NCBI GenBank assembly: GCA_964418425.1
Contig: CAYQLT010000031.1
Span: forward strand, 1-29,121
DNA length: 29,121 bases
Source: CAYQLT01 sp964418425
GTDB taxonomy: Bacteria; Bacillota; Limnochordia; Limnochordales; Geochordaceae
Direction of reading: 5' to 3'
In this document: positions 1 through 6,745 of the stretch, in pieces
Position numbering within the stretch: position 1 is the stretch's first letter
Layout of the letters: every line of letters begins with the position of its first letter
Made by a program: the position numbers and the translations under genes
Notes under the pieces: model-generated
Seen by the model: only the letters and a program-made list of their open reading frames with translations
Told to the model about the DNA's origin: nothing
Databases searched by the model: none

Positions 1-611
1 AGCACCCGGCGCAGGTGCGTTTTCACCGTGTGGGCGGAGAGATGCAGTCGGTCTGCGATCTCCTTGTTGGTGAGCCCGGAGGCGGCCAGGCGCAGGATCT
101 CTTCCTCCCGAGGACTCAGAAGCCCCGCCTGCTCCCGGGCGGGCTCGGCCGGGCGGGCGGCCAGCTCCTGCAGAACCCGAACCGCCAACGACGGCGAGAT
201 GACGGCCTCCCCGGCGTAAACCCGGCGGATCGCCTCCAGCAGGTCGGCCTCTGCGACGCTCTTGAGCAGGTAGCCGCGGGCTCCTGCCTTGATGGCACCA
301 AACAGATCTTCATCCAGGTCCGACACGGTGAGGGCTATGACCTGCGCGGGGCACAGGGACCGGATTCGGGCGCAGGCCTCCACGCCACCCATGTCCGGCA
401 TCTTGATGTCCATCAGCACCACGTCGGGGCCCACCGAGCATGCCAGTTCCACGGCCCGCCGGCCCGTGTCGGCCTCCCCCACCACCACCATGTCGGGCTG
501 TTCCTCCAGCACCCGTACCAAACCCCGGCGGAACAGCGGGTGGTCGTCCACCACCAGGACCCGGATGCGCCGGCTCGAGCGGGCCGGCGGGGATGAAGGC
601 TCCTCGTTCAC
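1..611 (-). CDS. NarL/LuxR-type response regulator (3' end cut by window edge)
   Basis: Two-component response regulator, read from the reverse complement. It starts at GTG 611, which overlaps the TGA of the upstream kinase as GTGA, so the two are translationally coupled. A short linker (residues 1-15) leads into a receiver domain: acidic pair D22-D23, phospho-acceptor D68 in a VLMDIKMPD motif, T95 and K117. The C-terminal part is a GerE/LuxR helix-turn-helix (LSPREEEILRLAASGLTNKEI, shown here to 20 residues as LSPREEEILRLAASGLTNKE), and the reading frame leaves the window inside the recognition helix at about residue 203. Only the last few residues should be missing. It should bind DNA after phosphorylation by the adjacent kinase. 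The target is not visible; the neighbouring TRAP operon is a candidate by position only. Confidence 0.93.
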   Translation of the reverse strand, partial: MNEEPSSPPARSSRRIRVLVVDDHPLFRRGLVRVLEEQPDMVVVGEADTGRRAVELACSVGPDVVLMDIKMPDMGGVEACARIRSLCPAQVIALTVSDLDEDLFGAIKAGARGYLLKSVAEADLLEAIRRVYAGEAVISPSLAVRVLQELAARPAEPAREQAGLLSPREEEILRLAASGLTNKEIADRLHLSAHTVKTHLRRV

Positions 612-2443
612 CGCACCCTCGTTCCCTCCGCCGCGCCTTGGGGCAGGCGAACCGTCACCCGGGTTCCGCGGCCGATCCCCGTCGCGACGGTCAGATGCCC
701 GCCCAGCGAGCGGGCCCGTTCTCGCATGGTGGCCAGTCCCAGGTGATGTCCGCTGCGAGGCGCCTGCGGGTCGAACCCTTGCCCGTCGTCGGCCACGGTC
801 AGTTCCAGGTACGGGCCCTCCCGGACCAGCCGCACCTCCGCCCGGCGGGCCCGGGCATGCTTGCGCACGTTGCTCAGCGCCTCCTGCGCGATGCGCAGCA
901 GGTGAAGCTGGGTTTCCGGCGGGACCTCCAGGCCGCCGGCCGGCGCCTCATCCACCATCACCTTCACCTCCAAGCCGGTGCGGGCCCCGAACTCGCCTGC
1001 CAGCCGGCGCAGCCGGGACGCAAGGGATTCTCCGGCGTCGGCGGTCACCCGCAGGCCGTCGATGGCCTCCCGTACGTCCAGGTAGGCAGCCCGAACCGCT
1101 TGCCGAAGCTCCGCCAGCTCCTGCCCGGCCTCCTCCAGCCGGCCCTGCCCCACCAGCCTCTCGGCCCGCTCTGCCTGCAAGCCCAAAAGCCCCAGGGTCT
1201 GGGCCAGACCATCATGGATCTCCCGGGAAAGCCGGTAGCGCTCCTCCACCAGCGCCGCCTCCCGCAACCGCCGGTAGAGCTCGGCGTTTCGAATGGAGAG
1301 CGCCACCTGGTTGGCCACCACCCCCAGGACGTCTGCCTGGCTCAGGGCGAAGCGCCCGGGCTGCCCGCACCCCAGGAAGAGAGCGCCCAGCACCCTGCCC
1401 TCCGCCTCCAGGGGCGCGCAGGCCACCGAACGCAGGCCGTGCAGGCCCCGGGTTCGGGGGAGTATCAGCGGGCGCCGCTGTTGGGCGGCGGCCTTCGCCA
1501 GGCGCAACACCAGCTCGAACCGGTGGTCCGAGACGGGGCCGAGGTTGTGCTGGGCCCGTACGCTCCAAGTCTGGCCGTCCTCTTCCAGCAGGAGCACAGC
1601 GCCGAACTCGGCGTCCCAACCCTCCACCGCCACCTGCAGGGCCTGTTGCAGCGCCTCGCCCAGCTCCCCCGGCGAGCGGGGGATGTGGCTCGCCGCATAC
1701 AGGGTGGCCATCAGCTTGGAGCGCAGGCGAACCCCTTCCAGGGCGGAGGTGAGTTCGGCGGCCAGCACATCCAGGGCGCGGGTGCGATCTTCGGAGGGCC
1801 CGTCGGTCTGGCGCAGGTAGCTGGCGATGACGGCCAGACGCCGCTCCCCCAGGCTCAAGGGAAGGCAGACCACCGAACCGATGCCCTCCTGCCGGGCGAG
1901 GTCCCGGATGGGGTTGATCAAAGGACAGTTCTGGTTGAGGCGAGCGGTGAGGGGCTGGCAGGTTCGGCAGGCCTCGCTTTCGAGTCCGTCCCGCACCGCC
2001 GCCTCAAGGCGGGACGCGGCCTCGTCGCCAAGCCCCCAGGTCAGCTCCAGGTGCGGCCGATCCTGCTCGGGGTCAAAGTAGACGACCGCCGTGCCTGCCG
2101 CATCCACCAGTTCCACCGGGAAGCGGGCCGCCACGGCCAGCACCTCGTGCACGTCCACGGCCCCCGCCAGCTTCTTGCCGAGTTCGTGCAAAAGGACCAG
2201 CTGGCGGTGGGCACGCTGGAGGTTTTGGTAGGCCACCTCCAGTTGCGCCTCGGCTCGCTCCCGCCGTTCCACGGCGTCGGCGATCCATCGCAGGCCGAAA
2301 TAGGCGACCACGATGCCGGTGAGGCCGTAGATCCCCAGCTGGGCCCAGGGGTGCCATTCGGGGGCCAGAGACCGCAACACGGCGTACAGCCAGGCCTGAT
2401 GGAGGGCTGCCAGGCCCGTGACCACCACGGGCAGCGCCCACAT
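608..2443 (-). CDS. GAF-domain sensor histidine kinase, NarL/DegS class
   Basis: Membrane-associated sensor kinase of 611 residues. Two N-terminal hydrophobic segments (about 1-25 and 34-54) are followed by a short coiled linker, two GAF-like domains (about 97-237 and 255-388), a HisKA_3 dimerisation domain with H-box REIHDGLAQ (phospho-acceptor H410), and a HATPase_c domain (about 510-602) with N-box QEALSNVRKHA, DDGQGFDP and a GRGT segment. The first GAF domain holds a Cys cluster (C159, C162, C173) that might bind a metal or respond to redox state; this is inference. The ATG at 2443 is the first in frame and has no clear Shine-Dalgarno site, so the start is uncertain. It overlaps the response regulator by 4 bp and lies 158 bp downstream of dctM. 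The ligand is unknown. Confidence 0.93.
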   Translation of the reverse strand: MWALPVVVTGLAALHQAWLYAVLRSLAPEWHPWAQLGIYGLTGIVVAYFGLRWIADAVERRERAEAQLEVAYQNLQRAHRQLVLLHELGKKLAGAVDVHEVLAVAARFPVELVDAAGTAVVYFDPEQDRPHLELTWGLGDEAASRLEAAVRDGLESEACRTCQPLTARLNQNCPLINPIRDLARQEGIGSVVCLPLSLGERRLAVIASYLRQTDGPSEDRTRALDVLAAELTSALEGVRLRSKLMATLYAASHIPRSPGELGEALQQALQVAVEGWDAEFGAVLLLEEDGQTWSVRAQHNLGPVSDHRFELVLRLAKAAAQQRRPLILPRTRGLHGLRSVACAPLEAEGRVLGALFLGCGQPGRFALSQADVLGVVANQVALSIRNAELYRRLREAALVEERYRLSREIHDGLAQTLGLLGLQAERAERLVGQGRLEEAGQELAELRQAVRAAYLDVREAIDGLRVTADAGESLASRLRRLAGEFGARTGLEVKVMVDEAPAGGLEVPPETQLHLLRIAQEALSNVRKHARARRAEVRLVREGPYLELTVADDGQGFDPQAPRSGHHLGLATMRERARSLGGHLTVATGIGRGTRVTVRLPQGAAEGTRVR

Positions 2444-2557
2444 CAGGTCACGAATCTGATGGTGCAGGCCTGCTCGACGAGCCGTGGCGCCAGGCCTCCA
2501 GGAGGGCCCAAACCACGTAAGGGGGCCGCTTGCCGGTTTTCTTCCCGTCCGATCTTG

Positions 2558-2587
2558 ACTCTAGCCGACCCATCCCGGGGCGGTCAA
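2558..2587 (-). promoter_or_regulatory. Candidate promoter for the kinase/regulator pair
   Basis: On the minus strand TTGACC (2582-2587) and TAGAGT (2558-2563) are separated by 18 bp, between the end of dctM and the kinase start. It would give a leader of about 100 nt. The match is moderate; the kinase could also be read through from the TRAP operon, since no clear terminator follows dctM. Confidence 0.35.
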
Positions 2588-2601
2588 CCGCAGGGCGTGG
2601 A

Positions 2602-3915
2602 CTAACGGCCATAGACCAGACGGGGAAGCCAGGTGGCCAGACCCGGGAAGATGCCCACCAGGAGCAGGCCGATGAGCTGAAGGGCCACAAAGGGCAAAGC
2701 GGCCCGGTAGATGGCGCCCATGCTCACGTCCGGGGCGATGCCCCGCACGTAGAAAAGCGCGTAGCCGAAAGGTGGACTGAGGAAGGACACCTGCATGTTG
2801 ACCAGGTACAGCACGCCAAACCACAGCGGGTCAAACCCGAGCTCATGGATGATGGGCAGGAAGATGGGCACGGCCAGATAGAGGATGCCCACCCAGTCCA
2901 AAAACATGCCCAGCACCAGCAGGATGAGGTTCATCACCACCAGGATGCCCACGGGCCCCAGGCCCGTTCCCATCAGCAGGTCCCGTACGAACATGTCGCC
3001 GCCGGAGGCCACGTAGAAAGCCACGAAGACACTGGCGCCGAAGATGATCCACATCACCATGGCCGTGGAGCGGGCCGTCTGCTCCAGGGCCTCGCGCAGG
3101 GTTTTCCAGGAGAGCTTGCGGTGCAGGGCTGCCACCAGGATGGCGCCCGAGGCACCGACGGCGGCCGCCTCGGTGGGAGCGGCTATCCCCATGAAAATGG
3201 TGCCCAGCACCAGGAAGATGAGGAGCACCGGCGCCCAGATCCCCTTCAACAGCCGCAGGCGCTCTCGCAGGCTGGGAACCTCCTCCCTGCTGAGGCGGGG
3301 GGCTGTTTCGGGGCGGATCAGGGCCGATGCCATCACGAACAGGCTGTAAAGCCCCGCCAGCAGCAGGCCTGGCAGGATGGAGCCGATGTAAAGCTCCCCC
3401 ACGGACTGGTTGGCGAGCAGCGCGTACACGATGGCCAGTACGCTGGGGGGGATCAGGATGCCCAGCGTCCCCCCGGCCATCACGGTGCCGATGCTCAAGG
3501 TGGGGCTGTAACCACGCCGGAGCATGGCGGGCATCGCGATGAGACCCATGGTGACCACGGACGCCCCGATAACCCCCACCATGGCTGCCAGCACGGTGGA
3601 GGCCAGGACGGTGGCCATGGCCAGGCCGCCGGGCACCCGGCCCACCCACTTGTACGCCACCTCGAAAATCTCCTCGATGAGCCCGGCACGCTCCAGCATG
3701 GAGGCCATGAAGATGAAAAGGGGGATGGCCGCCAGCAGGTAGTTGGACATCTGGCCCCAGGCCCGCTGGGCGATCAGGGAGAGGGCGTCGGGGCTCCATT
3801 GCCAGGCGATGAGCGCCGTCGCGATCCCGCCTGTCACAAAGGCCAGGGGAAGCCCTGTGACCAAAAGCAGGAGCAGGCCTCCGAACATCACCAGGGTGAG
3901 GGCTTCCACCCCCAT
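2602..3915 (-). CDS. dctM: TRAP transporter large permease (DctM)
   Basis: Large membrane subunit of a tripartite ATP-independent periplasmic transporter, the part that carries solute with a cation gradient. It is 437 residues with about a dozen hydrophobic helices, the usual size. Family-typical segments are IPLFIFMASMLERAGL near residue 63, GGTLGILIPPSVLAIVYA near 150 and SPPFGYALFYVRG near 385. Its ATG shares one base with the TGA of dctQ (TGATG at 3913-3917), so the two permease genes are coupled. Substrate cannot be read from this subunit; dctP and the neighbouring glycolate genes suggest a small 2-hydroxy or 2-oxo acid. Confidence 0.95.
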   Translation of the reverse strand: MGVEALTLVMFGGLLLLLVTGLPLAFVTGGIATALIAWQWSPDALSLIAQRAWGQMSNYLLAAIPLFIFMASMLERAGLIEEIFEVAYKWVGRVPGGLAMATVLASTVLAAMVGVIGASVVTMGLIAMPAMLRRGYSPTLSIGTVMAGGTLGILIPPSVLAIVYALLANQSVGELYIGSILPGLLLAGLYSLFVMASALIRPETAPRLSREEVPSLRERLRLLKGIWAPVLLIFLVLGTIFMGIAAPTEAAAVGASGAILVAALHRKLSWKTLREALEQTARSTAMVMWIIFGASVFVAFYVASGGDMFVRDLLMGTGLGPVGILVVMNLILLVLGMFLDWVGILYLAVPIFLPIIHELGFDPLWFGVLYLVNMQVSFLSPPFGYALFYVRGIAPDVSMGAIYRAALPFVALQLIGLLLVGIFPGLATWLPRLVYGR

Positions 3916-4286
3916 CAGGCGTCCTCTCCCTTCAGTACCTGATAGGCAGCGGGCACAGGCGCCCCGGTGCGCTCGGATGGCCCGGCGGAGTCGGCCGCTG
4001 CCGGCGCAGGCATCGGCGCAAAGGTCTTGGCGCCCTCTTCCACCAGTTCGCGGCCCGTCACCGCCAGGTGGAGGTCACGGATGAACTTGGCNNNNNNNNN
4101 NNNNNNNNNNNNNNNNNNNNNNNNNNNNNNNNNNNNNNNNNNNNNNNNNNNNNNNNNNNNNNNNNNNNNNNNNNNNNNNNNNNNNNNNNNNTAGGTCAGG
4201 ATCAACACGGACGCCAGGGTGATCCATGCGAAGAGCCGCCCGCTCCATTCGCTGAGGCGGTCGGCCCATCTGAGCAGCCTGGCCAT
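3915..4286 (-). CDS. dctQ: TRAP transporter small permease (DctQ), interrupted by a gap
   Basis: Small membrane subunit of the TRAP system. The ATG at 4286 is preceded by a GGGAGGG Shine-Dalgarno site. The known part is an N-terminal stretch of about 31 residues that ends in the first membrane helix (LFAWITLASVLILT), then the 100-N run, then a 54-residue C-terminal tail (from AKFIRDLHLAVTGREL) rich in Ala and Pro. DctQ proteins usually have four helices and about 160-200 residues, so helices 2-4 must lie in the gap, and the true gap is probably longer than 100 bp. The sequence beside the gap is not duplicated, unlike the gaps in glcE and garR. The identification rests mainly on position between dctP and dctM. 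Confidence 0.8.
   Translation of the reverse strand: MARLLRWADRLSEWSGRLFAWITLASVLILTXXXXXXXXXXXXXXXXXXXXXXXXXXXXXXXXXXAKFIRDLHLAVTGRELVEEGAKTFAPMPAPAAADSAGPSERTGAPVPAAYQVLKGEDA
4092..4191. other. Assembly gap (100 N) in dctQ
   Basis: Run of exactly 100 N, most likely a fixed-size scaffold gap of unknown true length. The flanks do not share sequence, so bases are really missing here. Confidence 0.98.
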
Positions 4287-4348
4287 GATGCCCTCCCGGG
4301 TGCGGGAACCGACCGTCGGTCGGCCCCGAGTGGCTTGGTGAGGGTCGG

Positions 4349-4385
4349 GGGCGGCCCCTGCGCCGGCTGCCGGCAGGGGCCGCCC
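4349..4385 (-). promoter_or_regulatory. Strong hairpin between dctP and dctQ
   Basis: Perfect 13-bp arms (4349-4361 and 4373-4385) with an 11-base loop begin 10 nt after the dctP stop. There is no U-tract, so it is not a classic terminator. In TRAP and ABC operons such hairpins often protect the 3' end of the binding-protein mRNA and reduce expression of the permease genes; that role here is inference. Confidence 0.75.
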
Positions 4386-4395
4386 GGCCCGGACC

Positions 4396-5499
4396 TCACA
4401 CGCTGCGGCCGCGCAGGTCGTCGTCGCTCACGTAGCCCAGCTCCTTCATGTAGGCCAGCTGGCTGCGGAAGGCCTCCCTGGAGTAGTTGTCCTTGTTGGC
4501 CCAGTTGAACCAGACGTCGATGGCGATCTTACGGAACTTGCGGACATCCTCCTCCGAGAGGCGGATGATCTCGGTCCCGGCCCTCCGGAACTTCTCCCAG
4601 GCCTCCAGGTTTGCCTTTTGTATCCCCGCATAATGCAGCCAGGAGTGCTCGTGCACGGCGGCGATGAGGAGCTCCTGCAGCTCTTTCGGCAAGGCGTTCC
4701 ACCGCCGCATGTTGACCGTCACATCCATGAGGTCGACGGACTGGTGGATGGCTGGGGTGCTGGGCGGCCCGAGGATGATGTACTTGGTGACCTGGTGGAA
4801 GCCCAGGTTGTAGTTCACCGCCGGCCCGACGAAGTCGGCCGCGTCGATGACCCCGCGCTCGAGGGCCGGGTACACCTCTCCACCGGGAAGGAGCACGGTG
4901 GAGACGCCGGCGGCCGTGAAGACATCCCCGATCATGCCGCCGGGAAACCGTATCTTCTTGCCCTTGAAGTCCTCGAAGCTGCGGATGGGCACCTTGGAGT
5001 GGATGAGGTTGTAGTCGTGCTGGATGGGTCCCACGTAGAACAGGCCCTGCTCGGCGAACGCCCGCCGCGCCAGCTCCAGCCCGCCGAGCCCGTAGTACCA
5101 GACCTCCCACTGGTCGGGCCGGTCCAGCCCCAGGGCATAGGAACTCAAGAAGCCCGTCACCGGCATCTTGCCCGCCCAGTAGAGGGTGAACACGTGCATG
5201 GCGTCCAGTACGCCCGTGCGCACCGCCTCGAACATGTCGAAGGTGCCGACCACCGCACCGGCGGGGAAGGGGGTAAGCTCCAGGCGACCCTCGGACAGCT
5301 CACGCACCCGTTCGCAAAACTGCTGGAACAGGGTGTACCCCACGGTCCCCGCATCCCAGGCCGTCTGGATCCTCCACCGAAACCGGGGCGCCGTCGCCGC
5401 CATCACCCTGGGAGCCAGGAAGGTACTGGCCACCAGTCCGGCGGCGGCGGTCTTCACGAGGTCACGACGGGAGATCCCCGCAGTCGTCTCCTGCTCCAA
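4396..5499 (-). CDS. dctP: TRAP transporter substrate-binding protein (DctP), Tat-exported
   Basis: Extracytoplasmic solute-binding subunit, about 367 residues. The longest frame begins at GTG 5508, but a GGGAGG Shine-Dalgarno site (5508-5513) overlaps that codon; TTG 5499 lies 8 nt behind it and is the better start. The N-terminus has a twin-arginine signal, SRRDLVK then AAAGLVASTFLAPRVMAA, so export is probably by Tat, before or after ligand or metal loading. The mature part belongs to the TakP-like DctP group (FPGGMIGDVFTAAG; VDLMDVTVN), whose known members bind 2-oxo acids or lactate. Where TakP-type proteins usually read EWVGP this one reads DFVGP, so the ligand may differ. The setting next to glycolate genes points to glycolate or another small 2-hydroxy acid (inference). 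Confidence 0.93.
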   Translation of the reverse strand: MEQETTAGISRRDLVKTAAAGLVASTFLAPRVMAATAPRFRWRIQTAWDAGTVGYTLFQQFCERVRELSEGRLELTPFPAGAVVGTFDMFEAVRTGVLDAMHVFTLYWAGKMPVTGFLSSYALGLDRPDQWEVWYYGLGGLELARRAFAEQGLFYVGPIQHDYNLIHSKVPIRSFEDFKGKKIRFPGGMIGDVFTAAGVSTVLLPGGEVYPALERGVIDAADFVGPAVNYNLGFHQVTKYIILGPPSTPAIHQSVDLMDVTVNMRRWNALPKELQELLIAAVHEHSWLHYAGIQKANLEAWEKFRRAGTEIIRLSEEDVRKFRKIAIDVWFNWANKDNYSREAFRSQLAYMKELGYVSDDDLRGRSV

Positions 5500-5507
5500 A
5501 GCGGCCA

Positions 5508-5513
5508 CCTCCC
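5508..5513 (-). promoter_or_regulatory. Shine-Dalgarno site that decides the dctP start
   Basis: GGGAGG on the minus strand overlaps the upstream GTG by one base and sits 8 nt before TTG 5499, which favours the TTG start. Confidence 0.6.
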
Positions 5514-5550
5514 GGGCACGAATGCAGCGCTGCTGAAAGCGGTTAAGCCG

Positions 5551-5579
5551 ATGGTACCCGTGGACCCCGCCGTTGTCAA
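5551..5579 (-). promoter_or_regulatory. sigma-A-like promoter of the TRAP operon
   Basis: Minus strand: perfect TTGACA (5574-5579), 17-bp spacer, TACCAT (5551-5556). Transcription would begin near 5544, leaving a leader of about 45 nt before dctP. The local base composition is richer in A+T than the coding DNA around it. Confidence 0.6.
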
Positions 5580-5597
5580 TACGCAGAATCGTTTCCC

Positions 5598-5620
5598 GTG
5601 CGGAGAAAAAATAGCCGCAC
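5598..5620. promoter_or_regulatory. Inverted repeat upstream of the dctP promoter, possible operator
   Basis: Arms GTGCGG and CCGCAC flank an 11-bp A-rich core (AGAAAAAATAG). Its centre is about 65 bp before the predicted start of dctP transcription, a common site for activator binding. The IclR-family protein encoded just upstream is the obvious candidate, but this is inference. It could instead form a weak transcript hairpin after iclR. Confidence 0.4.
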
Positions 5621-5662
5621 CCCCCTGGCCCGGCCGCCTGGCAAAGTCAACCACCGTCCGGT

Positions 5663-5744
5663 GTTGCAAACCCCAGCCTGGCCGCAGCCCGCCCACGCCC
5701 GGCGTTGCAAACTCGGGCCTGGCCGCAGCCCGCCTACGCCCCGT
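5663..5744. repeat. Two 41-bp imperfect direct repeats at the iclR 3' end
   Basis: Units 5663-5703 and 5704-5744 each begin with GTTGCAAA, which holds the palindrome TTGCAA, and share a block GCCTGGCCGCAGCCCGCC. The second unit covers the iclR stop codon. The 41-bp spacing is close to four helical turns. They may be paired protein-binding sites or simply a recent local duplication. Confidence 0.6.
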
Positions 5745-6555
5745 CGTTTCCTGCCGGGTACCCGAGCCAGGCGGATATCTGGCGAGCGGCGGCCTGCACC
5801 CGCCCCGCCAGGGCTCGGACGCGCTCATCGGGCAGCCGCGAGGCCGGAGCCGACAGGCTCAGGGCCGCCACCACCTGGCCGGACAGGTCCCGGATGGGGG
5901 CGGCCACACAGCGCACGCCCACCTCCCGCTCCTCGTTGTCCACGGCATACCCGGCTTCCCGCACCCGGGCCAGCTCCTCCAGAAGCGGCTCGAGGCGGGT
6001 GATGGTACGGGGCGTGTAGGAGCGGTACGGCCCCTCCCCCAGAAGGTTTCGAACCTCTTCGGAGCTGCGCCATGCGAGAAGCACCTTGCCCACGCCCGTG
6101 CAGTACAGGGGCGTGCGGGCCCCGATCTGGGTGAACATCCGCACCAACTGGCGCCCTTCCACCTGACCCACGTAGACGGCTTCGCGCCCGTCCAGCACCG
6201 CCAGGTTGACCGTCTCGTTGACCTCGTCCACCAGGGCTTTCATGGCCGGCAAGGCCACCTCGTGCAGGCGGAGGCGAACCGCAAACGAACCGCCCACCTC
6301 CAGCGCCCGTATGCCCACCCGGTACAGCCCGGTCTGCTCGGACTGGGTGGCGAAGCCCCGCTTGCGAAGGGTTTCCAGGAGACGGTACGTCGTGCTGTTG
6401 GGAAGGCTGACCCGCTCGGCAAGCTGGGTCAGGGAAAGCTCGCCCTCCCGGGCCAGGGCCTCGAGGATGGCCAGGCCCCGATCCAAAGCCCGGACGCTCT
6501 CGACCTGGGTGCGGGTGCGGGTGCGACCGCGCCGGCGGTGAACTCCTGTGGCCAT
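5734..6555 (-). CDS. IclR-family transcription regulator, probably glyoxylate-sensing
   Basis: DNA-binding regulator of 273 residues. ATG 6555 has a strong Shine-Dalgarno site (AAAGGAG) 7 nt upstream. A basic N-terminal tail (residues 6-16) precedes the winged helix-turn-helix (about 23-70, SLTQLAERVSLPNSTTYRLL), then the IclR effector domain (about 85-265). From memory, E. coli AllR contacts glyoxylate through D207, C217, S234 and S236; here D206, C216 (GVRCVAAPI), S233 and S235 (LSLSAP) occur with the same spacing. That supports glyoxylate or a close analogue as effector. It is divergent from gcl and upstream of dctP, so it is placed to control both. It could act as a repressor, like AllR, or as an activator. 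Confidence 0.92.
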   Translation of the reverse strand: MATGVHRRRGRTRTRTQVESVRALDRGLAILEALAREGELSLTQLAERVSLPNSTTYRLLETLRKRGFATQSEQTGLYRVGIRALEVGGSFAVRLRLHEVALPAMKALVDEVNETVNLAVLDGREAVYVGQVEGRQLVRMFTQIGARTPLYCTGVGKVLLAWRSSEEVRNLLGEGPYRSYTPRTITRLEPLLEELARVREAGYAVDNEEREVGVRCVAAPIRDLSGQVVAALSLSAPASRLPDERVRALAGRVQAAARQISAWLGYPAGNDGA

Positions 6556-6575
6556 CGGGCTCTCCTTTCGGCAGT

Positions 6576-6597
6576 CTGCCGGGGCGCAACCCGGCAG
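6576..6597. promoter_or_regulatory. Palindrome in the iclR leader, possible autoregulatory operator
   Basis: Perfect 8-bp arms CTGCCGGG and CCCGGCAG around a 6-bp spacer, ending about 20 bp upstream of the iclR start. It lies between iclR and gcl, so a bound regulator could affect both. It could also fold in the iclR transcript just ahead of the ribosome site. Confidence 0.4.
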
Positions 6598-6645
6598 TGA
6601 AGGGTTTACTTCGAGCCTGCCCGCCCCGGCCCTTCTGACCTTCCC

Positions 6646-6745
6646 NNNNNNNNNNNNNNNNNNNNNNNNNNNNNNNNNNNNNNNNNNNNNNNNNNNNNNN
6701 NNNNNNNNNNNNNNNNNNNNNNNNNNNNNNNNNNNNNNNNNNNNN
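6646..6745. other. Assembly gap (100 N) between iclR and gcl
   Basis: Fixed-size scaffold gap without duplicated flanks. It hides the gcl promoter, its ribosome site and possibly the first few codons of gcl. Confidence 0.98.

Noticed and set aside
440..2605. Long plus-strand open frame of 721 codons opposite the sensor kinase
   Set aside because: It is the antisense shadow of the kinase and regulator genes; its residues are Pro/Gly/Arg/Gln-rich without any domain, as expected in high-GC DNA.
2530..3942. Plus-strand open frame of 470 codons opposite dctM
   Set aside because: His/Gln/Gly-rich shadow of the clear DctM coding sequence on the other strand.
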